Under the pieces are notes generated by a model. The model worked only from the letters and a program-made list of their open reading frames with translations, did not search any database and was not told the origin of the DNA. From Epinephelus fuscoguttatus (taxonomy: Eukaryota > Chordata > Actinopteri > Perciformes > Serranidae): a stretch of 64,000 nt of DNA. Both the position numbers and the translations under genes were made by a program. The stretch lies in NCBI RefSeq assembly GCF_011397635.1, contig NC_064770.1, positions 24,597,603 to 24,661,602 on the forward strand, written 5' to 3'. Shown here one piece after another: positions 49,770 to 60,347 of the stretch (positions are counted from its first letter, which is position 1; each line of letters opens with the position of its first letter).

Positions 49770-50180
49770 TGTTTATTTACATATTTATTTCGCTCTGCCA
49801 ACACAAATAATTCTGCAGCTGTACTGGGACTGGACTGTTGTTAAGCAACACATAAACCTTCATGCACACTTGCATCCTGGAGGTTTGCAGTGAAGTATTC
49901 ATGTTTCTTTCCCTCCCTTTTGTCCTCTTCTGACGACCATTTATAATTTAACCCAAATGCTGTTTGTGGAGATATGTTTACCTTTGTGGTGCAAGGTTTG
50001 GTAATGGTTGATTTAATTAAGGGTTTAGAACAATTGTAAAGGGGAGTAATACACGCATAGTTAAAGTTCCAGTACTGTTATACTCTATATCGGCGCTCAT
50101 TGAATGCCGTCGGTCCAATTAAATTGGTTGGAACTGTTGCATTAATGGGATTATATACCACTGTCCATGTGTTTTTTAGA

Positions 50181-53170
50181 TCACAAGCAGCTGTCCTTTA
50201 TCTTGCCAGGTGTCTCCAGTGCGTTCTTTCTGCGAGCAACAGCTTCCAGGATCTTCTTCCTTGGTCCCAGCTGGATGCGAATGCCTTTTAGGTCTTCATC
50301 GGAGCAGAGCATCAGCGCCTCCAGGTCTAGGTGCTCTCTGCTGAATGCAAGAGCAAACTCTGGCAAGGAGATGGCAGATAAGAACACATCCAGAGGAGAG
50401 GTTTCCTCATCATCGTCATCATCCAGTCCCAGATCTTCCTGATCCCAGGGCAAATCGGTGTCACCGTTCCCCTCGAAGTCGGCGGCATCCTCCTCTGCCT
50501 CAAATAACTCATTCTGAACGAGGTAGCCGAGACTTTCGTTGGTTCCGCTGGGGATGTCCTCCGACTCCAGCCCCATCTTCTTCATGAAAATCAGACCTCC
50601 AAGGCCGGGCCGGTTGAAGATAGACTGTTTGACTTGGCCTGGTTCATCATTGTCATAGTCGTCGAAGTCTGCCATTCCTTCTTCGTCTAACATGCTCTCA
50701 TCCTGCTCATTGAAGACACCCAGAAACTCCGGCTGTTCTGACGCTACACTCTCCTGTTTGAGGAAAATAACATTCCCATCTCCTCCTGCCCTCTGCAGCG
50801 TGCCTTTATCTTTCTTCCCAAGTTTCTTCTGGAGCGTGCCTTTAACCCTGGCTGTAAGGGAGCCAGATTTATCAGCAGCAATAAGCTTGGAGAACTGCTC
50901 ATTAACACCAGACATGTTGCCACCATCTGAGAGTGCTGACGCCAAGCTGGCCTCTGAGACAGGCCCAGTATTGCCAGCTCCACGCTGCATTTTATCCATC
51001 TTGCTCTGGTGTTTCTTCTTCACCTTCTCACAGAGTTTCACACGCTTCTCCGCTTCTTTGATGGCCTCCTTCTTTAGATTGGCAACCTTCTTGGGATTTT
51101 GGTTGGTCTGCTGTGAGGCGGCAGCATCCAGGAACCGCACGCAGTCCATGCGGTCACGAGAGGCAGCTACATCCATAGCTGTGTGGTGTTCATTGTCCAG
51201 TGCAAAAAGGTTGGCACCAAAGTTGACCAGAAAGCTGAGGATGTGCATGTGGCCATTGGCTGCAGCGTGGTGCAACGGTGTGTTTCCCCAGATGTCACTC
51301 CTGTTGGGGTCTCCTCTGTGTGACACAAAAGAAAGATTCGATTTAAAGTAATGATCTGCAACTTTTTATTTTTTAGCCACTCTCTATCACAATTGAATCA
51401 TTTCATCCCCACTCAACTTCGTGGAGCGCTAAACTAGAAGTATCCATCTTGGCCGGCAGAAGTCTCTGGTGCACCTACTACATGAGCTGCACAGTGCAGA
51501 AGCAGTGTGGATTAAGATTGCATGGGTCCACCCACAGCCCGCAGGTGGGGCAGTTCGGGTAAACTTATTAGAAAATACTGGGGGTGTTGGGCAGGCGGGG
51601 CATGAAGTGACAAAGCAGCGTTCTGAGTAAGTTATTAATAACTTACAGATATGTGCAATAATAATATTTTTTTATGTGATTACAAACTAAGAGAACATTG
51701 TTCTAAATATTATCTATCATTATTTCTGTCAAAGATGCACATAAATCCCATGTACTGGAACTTTAAGTTAAGCTAGTTATCTTAGCTTAGCGCATAGCTT
51801 GGCTATGTCTTGGCAGGGATCAGTAACTTCCCAGAGTCTCCGCTGGTTGCCTGGCAACTGGTCCTAGCCCTGAAAGTTCATCACATAACCTTTGAATACC
51901 CACAAAGTGTTGTTTTGACACTTTTGTACGGAGTAAAAGAACAGGATATATGGTGTTAATTAGCTTTAGAGGTGCTGGTACATTCTGTTATATTTGGACA
52001 GAGCCAGGCTAGCTTTATCCCTTAGCTTCCATTCTCCATGCTAAGCTAAGCTAACGGGCTGCAGCCTCCAGGTCCAGCTATATATTTACAGAAATGATCA
52101 ATCCTTTCATCCAGCTCTGACCAAGAGTAAGTGCATTTACTAAACATATAAAATGTAGTCCTTTAAATGTAGGGTAAGAATTAACATGAAATGTTTCAAA
52201 ATAAACTCAGCATTGTACGTACCACCAAACATGGCTGTACATAATTGGTAAACTATTAAGATTTAAAGTCCTCCAGTGCTGTGCGTCATTGTCATAGCCA
52301 TAAAAATCTTGATTGCTGTATCTAAGTAACAACTTCTCATAAATTCCAATGACCAAAGCGGAAAAGCTTCAGTTATTTCTGGCCACGTAGGTGAGGCGTG
52401 TGTTACGCCCTACTAAATATCCTCCAAACATCTTTGCTGAACTTCATTTTTCAGTAAGAATGCTGCTCTAGATTTAAGCCTGTCTTTTGTTGTGTTGAAT
52501 GAAGGATGGAGGTGGGGGTGGTGGGGGACAGATAAAGAGCTCTTTTGTTTTACAGGGCGGCTTTGGCTGATTAAACATTTGGCTCTGCTCACGGAAGAGT
52601 GGAATTAAGTTTTAGCTCATTTTATCATGACATGTGAACACCATCTTGTGTTGTCAAATCCCAGATGACATCCAAAATAACTGATGCTATGCATAAGAAA
52701 AATGCTTAAAACACATTATTTTTCAGTCATAGATTTCATTGGATAATATGTTAACCTTTGCTCAGTGAACACTAGTTATGGTTCTACTGTAGATTTTAGT
52801 TTTGTTTAATTTTAGGGCATTATACATACAATACTGTAGCAAGATTTGCAACAAAATGTACATATTTCTATGTCTTAGTATGAAAACAAAGCCAACAATC
52901 AAACATTTTAGTAATTATAAAGGGCTGAGATAATAATTATGGAGCTAAAATTTGCTGTGGTATATTTGAAATGAAGCACAGGCGATAGATAGGAGTGTGT
53001 CATACTTACTCTCTGCTGCATATGAGCTGAAGAGCATCGACATGTCCGTGGAAAGCAGCCAGTAAGGTGGGAGTCATGCCATCCTCGTCCGCAGTGTTCA
53101 GGTCCTTCCTCGTGGCCTCCTTCAAGAGGTCCAAGTTTCCATCAATCGCTGCTTTGTGGTACCTCGACAT
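50181..53170 (-). CDS. anks4b: anks4b, ankyrin repeat and SAM domain protein 4B (Harp)
   Basis: ANKS4B is a scaffold of the intermicrovillar adhesion complex in brush borders. It binds harmonin (USH1C) and MYO7B and is the gut/kidney counterpart of USH1G (SANS). Two coding exons, 53010-53170 and 50181-51315, join through a split Glu codon to 431 aa. N-terminal ankyrin repeats cover about residues 1-126 ([36 protein letters not shown]). A basic, probably helical stretch follows (about 130-165), then a Lys- and acid-rich middle with the conserved [11 protein letters not shown] box, a very acidic run, and a SAM domain at about 359-420 ([26 protein letters not shown]). The last four residues, DSCL, fit a class I PDZ ligand, as in ANKS4B and USH1G. 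Choice over ush1g rests on synteny with uqcrc2 and mosmo (human 16p12.2) and overall likeness. Divergent to slc25a17, whose start codon is 2.2 kb away. Confidence 0.93.
51316..53009. other. anks4b intron 1
   Basis: This 1.7-kb intron has a GTAAGT donor and a CACAG acceptor. It includes a short teleost repeat near 51960-52070 (with GACAGAGCCAGGCTAG and GCTAAGCTAAGCTAA) that also occurs at about 43370-43450 in the kelch gene. Nothing coding is seen. Confidence 0.8.
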
Positions 53171-53339
53171 CTCTTCAAAAGAACAGAAAAGGTCCAAACA
53201 AATCTGGCACTTTCTTTCACTCTTTCCCCCCCAACAGTCCTGTCAGATGCACAGACTGAGTCGACCACAGACCCCGAGCAAACAAAGTGATCACTGGGCG
53301 TCAACATATCAGCAGCAGCTCAGAGCCATAAAACAAAAG

Positions 53340-53348
53340 CAAAGTCCA
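53340..53348 (+). promoter_or_regulatory. HNF4-type site upstream of anks4b
   Basis: CAAAGTCCA is an exact match to the HNF4-specific half-site motif and is followed by GGTCA, together reading like a DR1-type element. It lies 170 bases beyond the anks4b start codon. Mammalian Anks4b has been reported as an HNF4-alpha target, so position and motif agree. Binding is inferred only. Confidence 0.45.
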
Positions 53349-53415
53349 GGTCACTGCTGTCAGCTGCACAATTTCACCATTACTGCTTGAGATCATCATC
53401 AAGAGTTATTTAGAG

Positions 53416-53428
53416 CTTAATTATTAAG
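53416..53428. promoter_or_regulatory. HNF1-type palindrome upstream of anks4b
   Basis: CTTAATTATTAAG matches the inner eleven bases of the HNF1 consensus GTTAATNATTAAC. It lies about 250 bases from the anks4b start codon and 68 bases from the HNF4-type motif. An HNF1/HNF4 pair is typical of intestine, kidney and liver promoters. AT-rich matches arise by chance, so confidence is moderate. Confidence 0.4.
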
Positions 53429-53765
53429 TGCGAACACAGCAAAATTTCCAGTGTTACACGTTTGAGGCACGTTTCCTGCAACTTTATAATGCTTGTTTTT
53501 ATTTTAACAGCTATAGCTACTAGATACAGATTAAGATTTAACATATAAATGACAATGACCTTATAAAATATGATTTTAAAGTACATAAAACTAAAAGTTA
53601 AAATAACCTTCACCTCAACCAGCTATAATGTTAAAGATATAGTCCAACAAACGTACTACAAAATATTATAACACACTGCATAGTGACTCATTATGTATAC
53701 TTAAAGAATCTTTCTGTTGAAGGACTTTTAATTGTTTTGGAATATTTTAGATATTTTCAGTGGTG

Positions 53766-54144
53766 GGGGCGGCACGGTGGTGTGGTGGTTAGCACTCTCG
53801 CCTCACAGCAAGAGGGTTGCCGGTTCGATCCCGGGCGTGGGAGCCCCTCTGTGTGGAGTTTGCATGTTCTCCCCGTGTCAGCGTGGGCTCTCTCCGGGCA
53901 CTCCGGCTTCCTCCCACAGTCCAAAGACATGCAGATTGGGGACCAGGTTAATTGATAACTCTAAATTGTCCATAGGTGTGAATGTGAGCGTGAATGGTTG
54001 TTTGTCTCTATGTGTCAGCCCTGCGATAGTCTGGCAACCTGTCCAGGGTGTACCCTGCCTCTCGCCCGATGTAGCTGGGATAGGCTCCAGCCCCCCCGCG
54101 ACCCTCAAGAGGATGAAGCGGTTAGAAGATGAATGAATGAATGA
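53766..54144 (+). mobile_element. tRNA-derived SINE, best preserved copy, 13-bp target duplication
   Basis: The 5' part has an A-box-like GTGGTGTGGTGGTTAGCACT and a B box, GGTTCGATCCC (53822-53832), marking an RNA polymerase III promoter of tRNA type. The body contains GAGTTTGCATGTTCTCCCC, TCTGGCAACCTGTCCAGGGT and GGGATAGGCTCCAG, then a (GAAT)n tail. ATTTTCAGTGGTG is repeated exactly at 53753-53765 and 54145-54157. This copy is the closest to a functional consensus of the four in the window. Confidence 0.92.
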
Positions 54145-54450
54145 ATTTTCAGTGGTGACTGTTATCAAGATCATTCAGGGGAGGGAGAGTGGAGTCAGCT
54201 GGTACAGGGGGACAGTTGGGGCAGAAAAGAAATGCCTATGCTATTCACCATACTCATACTCAGCCACACCCTGTTCACTTTCAAGTGAAAAGTGGAGAAC
54301 TTTTTTTCCTCCAAATATCTAATCAATTTAGGAAAAAAAATATTTTACAAATGTTTTCAAAGAAATGTGTGAAGTGACATTGTAAACATAAGGTGTTCAC
54401 ATTAGACATTTAAAGGATTGTAGATTGATAGTGCAAACACACACATATAA

Positions 54451-54451
<1 letters not shown>

Positions 54452-54518
<67 letters not shown>
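54452..54518. repeat. compound (AC)n(AT)n microsatellite
   Basis: An uninterrupted AC run of about 36 bases passes directly into an AT run of about 32 bases. Confidence 0.95.
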
Positions 54519-54520
<2 letters not shown>

Positions 54521-54608
54521 TGTCCAATCCTATGAACAGATGAGATACTGCGCAGAGCCCTCAAATTCCCAGGCCTCTGGTAGAGGATGTGAGCATAAGG
54601 AAGACATA

Positions 54609-54684
54609 GGTGATTCAATTCTTGTTTTTTTTAAACTTTATTTAAGGTGATTCAATTCTTGTTTTTTTTAAACTTTATTTTGAA
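54609..54684. repeat. 38-bp tandem duplication, two copies
   Basis: The unit GGTGATTCAATTCTTG followed by a T-run and AAACTTTATTTAA occurs at 54609 and again at 54647 without a mismatch until the end of the second copy. It is a recent slippage or duplication event. Confidence 0.9.
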
Positions 54685-54936
54685 CAACAATTAAATAGGT
54701 TAAAAGCAAAATCTTTCATTTAAATACCACACTGTAAAAATATTCCATTCTTCATGTAAAAGCCCTGCATTAAAAAAAGTTGGAAAGACAAGCAAACTAA
54801 AACACCAACAACAACAACAACAACAACAATAGCAGCAACAACAACAACTTTATGGTCCTATATATAAATATATATGGTCCTCTATAGCTTAATAGTTACA
54901 CTCCAACCATTTGTTTGCAGTGCTGGTTATAACCAA

Positions 54937-55008
<72 letters not shown>
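54937..55008. repeat. (TATC)18 tetranucleotide microsatellite
   Basis: About 18 uninterrupted TATC units, 360 bases before the slc25a17 start codon, border the GC-rich promoter region. Confidence 0.96.
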
Positions 55009-55366
55009 CACCCTCCACTTCAGTAGGTGGCTGTAATGCGTCCTTCCGGGTTGCTGAAAACCAGCAGTAGAAGAAGAAGAAGAAAACGAAGAAGCTACAG
55101 AAGAAGAAGAAGTTGTCAACCCGGCTCAACCAATGAATGGAGACTGGGAGGAAACATCGCTCGACACTTTTCTCTCCGCACTTCTTTCTGGCCGCCTGTA
55201 GCCTTGAAGACACCATGAAGTCTGAGCTGTGACAGTTCCTGTTGTTCCTCAAACACTTCCGCTGCCAGAAAAACCAGACCGACCACCGGCTACCTCTCCT
55301 CGGGTGTCTCCGCGGTTACTTTCCGGTGTCTGTGTGTGCGTGGTCTGACCGGGAGAGGCTGCAGAG
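55009..55366 (+). promoter_or_regulatory. slc25a17 promoter and 5' UTR
   Basis: G+C and CpG content rise here compared with the AT-rich microsatellites before it. The stretch has an imperfect GAAGAA/AGAAGA-rich tract (55069-55113), ETS-core words (ACTTCCGC at 55254, TTTCCGG at 55320) and no TATA box. The A of the start codon is followed by GTCG and preceded by GCAGAG, an acceptable context. The transcription start cannot be fixed. Confidence 0.5.
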
Positions 55367-58300
55367 ATGTCGGGCAACGGGGGCTCGGCTGTCGGCCTTC
55401 TGTCTTACGAGACGCTGGTTCACGCTGTGGCAGGTGCAATGGTGAGCAGAGATCAATGAGAGCAATAAAGCAGGTGTCAAACATTAATGTGGATGAGCCT
55501 GCTTTTTATTTTACTAGTTTGATGTTTGCACTGCTGCTACTGAAGAGACAGAACATGCGGAGTGACTGAGCCTTCTGTCATTTTGTTTAGTGTATATATT
55601 TTAGTTTCATGACAATGCATTGTGTTTTAGGGGAGTGTGACAGCCATGACCGTCTTCTTCCCTTTGGACACAGCCAAGAGCAGACTGCAGGGTGAGTTGG
55701 AGGTCTTATCATCTTGGACAGAGGTTACCTGATAGCAGCAACTCTCAACAGAGGTGGACGAGTTTCTTGTGAGGATATCAGGAAGGCACGATAATGGATT
55801 TTCTCCCGATATCCGATATGTCGATATGTAACAACTCATTTGACTGATAACCATATTGATATTGATATACCCACTTTTTTCCCTACCTAATTTAGTGATC
55901 ATCAAGTGTCTTCTGTAGTGGAATTAACATCATATTATCCGTGCATACTCTTAAAGTGATGGCCCACCAGCAGATAAAGACATGATATACAATACTTTTG
56001 AATGTATGTAATATTCATTGTGCAAATTAAGAAAAAGCATGACAGCCGATTCTGGTAGTTCATTTTAAAGCCAATATTGGCTGATACCGATAACGTGCCG
56101 ATATAAGATGCCCATTTTGGGCCTATACCCGCTCTGTACCAAGGTAGTCAGAGCATAACCATGTGGGGCCCCTTTGGGTAAAGCCATTGATGTGGGTAAT
56201 TGACATGGGGCCAATATGGTACCCATGGACAGTCCCACATAGACCCTAGTTTTCAACGCATTGACTACTTACAGGGGCCCCATATGCAAATGTGAGCTGG
56301 GTTGAGAGCGTCCATGCCTTGTTAACATTCTGGTGTGTGCCTGGTTTGTTATAACAATAATAATAATGATCTTTAATTATAAAGTGCTTTTCAAATCAGA
56401 GGTACAACATGCTTTACATGTCAATAATTAAAGCAGACAAGACATGGAAACAACAACTTTCAAAAGAACTGATTAAAACACTTTGGTGTATAAAAACAGG
56501 GGAAAGAAAAGATGGTTTAAATGAACTTAAACTCAAGAAAATTCAAATGGCAGATCGTCCCAGAGTCTTGGGGCCCTGACAGGCTTGTTACTCAGAGTTT
56601 CTGTTGTAAATTTGAAGCTTAAGCCAAGCCATAACCCTGATATAAGGATGGGAATTGATAGGATGTTATTGATTCATCCAGGTCAATTTTCTGTGTGTGT
56701 GTGGGGGGGGGGGGGACCTACAAAGTTTTTCAGCATTGTCTCAAGTGGATAAAATGAGAAAATATTTGCACAGCATTCAGTTTCATTCAGGTTTTCCTAG
56801 TCGATGAAATGAATTGCTGAGCCTGCCTGCGTGGCACTAATGTTATTATAACAGGTTATTTCCAATCTGTAACAGACATGCTGCTTAGAACTTGTGCGTA
56901 GAGTGTCAGATACATGGCATTCCTGGAATTTAAACCCACGTTGCATAGACACATATGTTTTATCATTTTGCAGACATTGCAAGCAGCACTATTGACATCT
57001 TTCTTCGAGTAATGAAGCCACACTTTGGACCGTTTCTTCCTCTCTGCCATGACTCTTTCTTGTTGCAGGTTTCCAGCAGCGTAGATGCATGAGTTTGCTT
57101 TGCAATGCGTAACTCTAAGAAAAAAAGATGCCAGCCTAGATAAAAGGAATCGATGAACTCAGAAGCATACGATTAAGATGGATCGGACAATTTAGAACCG
57201 GATCTCAACTGGAACTTGTTTTTGATTCACATCCCTACCCTGATGGCATCACATGAGCTATTTATTTAGACTTAAGAGGTTCTTCAGAGCTGCAGAAAAC
57301 ACCAGTAAACTGATCTTGGTGTAGTTGCTCTAATACATTCACTCAGATCAGGGGACCTGTTCACTGACTTTTCTCATTTTTGTTTGCTTTTCAGTGGATG
57401 AGAAGAGAAAGTCAAAGTCAACCCCCGTCATCTTGGCTGAGATAGCAAAGGAAGAAGGCCTGTAAGTGTAGTTCTCTGCTGGTTTATGATTTAATTTGAA
57501 CTGAGTAAAGTACAACTGCAATGTAATTACAGCAGACATTTCTGATCAGTAAAATCTGCATAAACTAGAGCTGAAACATTCATTTTACCAGATGATTGAT
57601 TGACACTGCCAATAATTCCTGTTTTTAGCTTCTGTAACGTAATATCTGCTGGTTCTCTAAGTCTGACTCTTTGCCACTTCTCCCAGTCAGTCTCTGTACA
57701 GAGGCTGGTTACCAGTCATTTCCAGCCTCTGCTGCTCCAACTTTGTCTACTTCTACACCTTCAACACGCTGAAGAAGCTGATGGCATCTGGTCCTGGGAA
57801 GTCCAGACCTGGCAAAGACCTGCTCATGGGGGTCGTAGCAGGTAAGCATGGCCAAACGAGTGGTTATTTGTGATCCGATGGAAACGATCAAGTATTGAAG
57901 GTGTTGAGTGAAGGACTTAAAGGTGCCTTGTGGAGTTTTCTTGAAAAGAAATAAACATGTTGACATTTTTAAAACTGTATTGTTGTATATTTTTTTTCGA
58001 TATTGATGAATGTGAGCTACCAGAGGTCAAAAAAGCCATGTGGTACCTCTAACAGTGACGATCTGTTGTTCCTGCAGGGGTGGTGAATGTGATTACGACC
58101 ACTCCCATGTGGGTGGTCAACACTCGACTGAAGCTGCAGGGAGTAAAGTTCAGGAATGAAGATCTCCATCAGACCCAGTACAAGGGCATCTTTGGTGTGT
58201 GATATATATCTGTTTTATAGTATGCTTGTTTTGTTGTCACTGTGCAGTTTTAAAAACCCTGCTGTGTTTTGGCTTTCCCTCTCAGATGCTTTTTCACAGA

Positions 58301-59371
58301 TCATAGCCAATGAGGGAGTGGGAACTCTGTGGAACGGCACTCTGCCCTCGCTCATCCTCGTTGTCAACCCGGCTGTACAGTTCATGTTTTATGAGGCCAT
58401 GAAGAGGAGGGCAGGCAGGGGAGGGAAGAAGGTAAGAAGACACCAGAAAGACAGCACTGTGTTGAATACTACATTTCAGTTCAAATTGAAACTGCGTGGG
58501 ACTGAAATGGAAGTTGTTATTTGAAGCCTAAAATTGATACGAGTTGATCGGAAGTTGCTATATTTACTATTTATTTGAACTATTTACATACAACAATCCC
58601 AGAAATCTAGCTTCAGGTCATTTTTGATCAAAAGAGTAAGACATTAAACACAGGTACTACTCTAACAACTAATGAAAATACTGGGTATGAGTGGGTTAAA
58701 TCTTTGTCTCCTACCACAGATATCCTCAGCAGAGATCTTTCTCATTGGAGCCATTGCCAAGGCCATCGCTACAACAGCGACGTATCCTCTTCAGACAGTT
58801 CAGGCCATCCTGAGGGTAAATAATATCTTACGTAAAATGTCACCCATTTGTTTGCTTTTCCAAGAGGTCTGAAAACTTAGTCACTGTAGACAGATAAGCC
58901 TGGTGCTGTACTATTTTTATTGTCACATTTATATTGTCTGTCATGTCTTCAAGATCTTATGACACTGTCAGATATTCAATCTCAGATCTCTCATCAAATC
59001 TCAAGGATTATAATTAACCTGCTGCTTCATGCTTTCTCATCAGTTCGGCCAGTACAAAGGTGACGGCAAGGGCGGATTGATTGGAAGCCTCTCAAACATT
59101 TTCTCTCTGCTAATGGACAGAATCAAGTGAGTACAGCCACGAACACATTCACCGACACAGAGCACACTGGTGAAGATGTTATACTGGCTCATCATTAACA
59201 CACACCTGTTCCCTTCATTACAGGGGGTATGGTGTTCTCGGGTTGTATAAAGGCCTGGAGGCCAAGCTGCTACAGACGGTGCTGACGGCTGCCCTCATGT
59301 TTGTCGTGTACGAGAAGATCACTGCTGCTACCTTCAAGGTCATGGGCCTGAACAAGAAGCTGAAGCACTGA
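55367..59371 (+). CDS. slc25a17: slc25a17, peroxisomal nucleotide-cofactor carrier (PMP34)
   Basis: SLC25A17 is a six-helix mitochondrial-carrier-family protein of the peroxisomal membrane that exchanges CoA, FAD, NAD and adenine nucleotides. Nine coding exons join in frame to 315 aa (human 307): 55367-55441, 55631-55691, 57395-57461, 57687-57841, 58078-58194, 58286-58431, 58720-58815, 59044-59126, 59224-59371. The N-terminus is longer than the human one ([10 protein letters not shown] before [14 protein letters not shown]). Carrier signatures are PLDTAKSRL (36-44), PMWVVNTRL (129-137) and PLQTVQ (230-235); the latter two keep the family's Trp and Gln in place of the usual acidic residue, as in human PMP34. 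Further conserved blocks are [15 protein letters not shown] and [20 protein letters not shown]. Fish may carry a second related gene (slc25a17-like), and the choice between them was not tested. Confidence 0.95.
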
Positions 59372-59641
59372 ACACACGCCTACTTGAATACAGTACGGCA
59401 TTAGTACACTCATCATCTGTAGGTCGTATCAGTGGCTGCTAATGATTTGTTAATGCCAGGTATTGTTTCAGTCACCAAAATAAGAAATGGGACAGGTGCC
59501 TTTTAGGACCACAGATTCCCACGCTTGCCCAAAAAATACACCAAAACCAGACTCGTAATAATAACCTCTTTTTTAACCTTTAAAGTCCCAGTGAAGTGGA
59601 AGTTATTTCACAGTGAAGCAGAATATTTGGGCAGGGTACAG

Positions 59642-60102
59642 CAGTGTTGTAAGACCACCTAAACTGAGACCAAGTCATGACCAAGACCTGAGTGTAGTGA
59701 GACCAACACAAGACCAAGACTCTAAGGGGCTGAGACCAAGTCATGACCAAGACCAGTGTATTGTGATCAACACAAGACCAGGGCTAGACCAGTGCAAGCT
59801 CCACACTGCAGGACACACTTGGGATATACTGTGAAACATGATAGGCACTCCTCAAATTGATCTGAAAGCTGAACTCAACCACCTTTATTCAACTTTTGTT
59901 TTTATGCAAAAGCAATTAAGTGATGTACCTGCAGTTGTGGTCTTGCCCGAGAAATTTGATGATATTACCTTTGATAAAATTCCAAGTCCTCTTCGCCTGA
60001 GGCTGAGACAAGACCAAGTAAATATGCAGAAATGTCTTAAACAACTGAGAACTTTAGAAAGAGGTCTCAAGACAAAGACCGATTCCAAGTGCTACAACAC
60101 TG
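59642..60102. mobile_element. hAT-like MITE with near-perfect 8-bp duplication
   Basis: The ends CAGTGTTGTAAGACC and GTGCTACAACACTG are inverted over the terminal ten bases (CAGTGTTGTA). The flanks GGGTACAG (59634-59641) and GTGTACAG (60103-60110) differ at one base and share a central TA. The interior has a 66-bp tandem duplication with TGAGACCAAGTCATGACCAA at 59666 and 59732. It is non-coding despite an open frame of about 100 codons. Confidence 0.82.
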
Positions 60103-60347
60103 GTGTACAGTTTCAAGAGGGATTCACATTTGATTTGACTGCTTAAAAGTAAAGGCAGGCTTAGAGTTTAGCGTGAAACAGAGCTATAGCGGCCTATTGG
60201 CGAGATGAATAAATAGACCTTAGCCGTTTTGTCCACAGAGAACCAAACACACATTTCTTCCTATTTTTCTTCATATCCCTCTGTTAACTATCAGAATCAA
60301 CTTCCAGGGCTGAAAAATGAAGCAGAGGTGGAAGTGCTAAAAACTGC

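Larger units (their letters stand above)
47493..50180. other. kelch gene - anks4b intergenic region and anks4b 3' UTR
   Basis: I see no gene here. It contains a solo terminus of the TTAA MITE (47799-47834), a G-poor, A/C-rich degenerate internal repeat with CAAAGCACATAG words (about 48080-48290), and a SINE (49410-49769). The anks4b 3' UTR extends leftward from 50180; its poly(A) site is not clear. A variant ATTAAA lies at 50012-50017 (minus strand). Confidence 0.6.
53171..55366. other. anks4b / slc25a17 divergent intergenic region
   Basis: The two genes diverge from this 2.2-kb interval. It holds the HNF-type motifs near anks4b, an intact SINE (53766-54144), an (AC)n(AT)n run (54452-54518), a 38-bp tandem duplication (54609-54684), a (TATC)n tract (54937-55008) and the GC-richer slc25a17 5' flank from about 55010. 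Confidence 0.75.

Noticed and set aside
49465-49893. Open frame of 142 codons, plus strand
   Set aside because: It is translation of the SINE body. A frame with the same sequence order occurs at 53732-54136 in another copy, and there is no known domain.
50692-51351. Open frame of 219 codons, plus strand
   Set aside because: It is antisense to anks4b exon 2. The Leu/Ser-rich product reflects the complementary codon bias of a Lys/Glu-rich protein.
50181-53170. Assignment to ush1g (SANS)
   Set aside because: The closest paralogue has a similar layout, but the C-terminal motif, the middle region and neighbourhood with uqcrc2/mosmo favour anks4b.
53766-53840. Possible tRNA gene
   Set aside because: A and B boxes are present, but the sequence is the head of a SINE with no clear cloverleaf acceptor stem and with a long non-tRNA body.
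53732-54136. Open frame of 134 codons, plus strand
   Set aside because: It lies entirely within the SINE at 53766-54144; the similarity to other frames is due to the repeat.
59838-60146. 102-codon plus-strand frame after slc25a17
   Set aside because: It lies within the hAT MITE at 59642-60102 and has no domain or splice context; probably chance.
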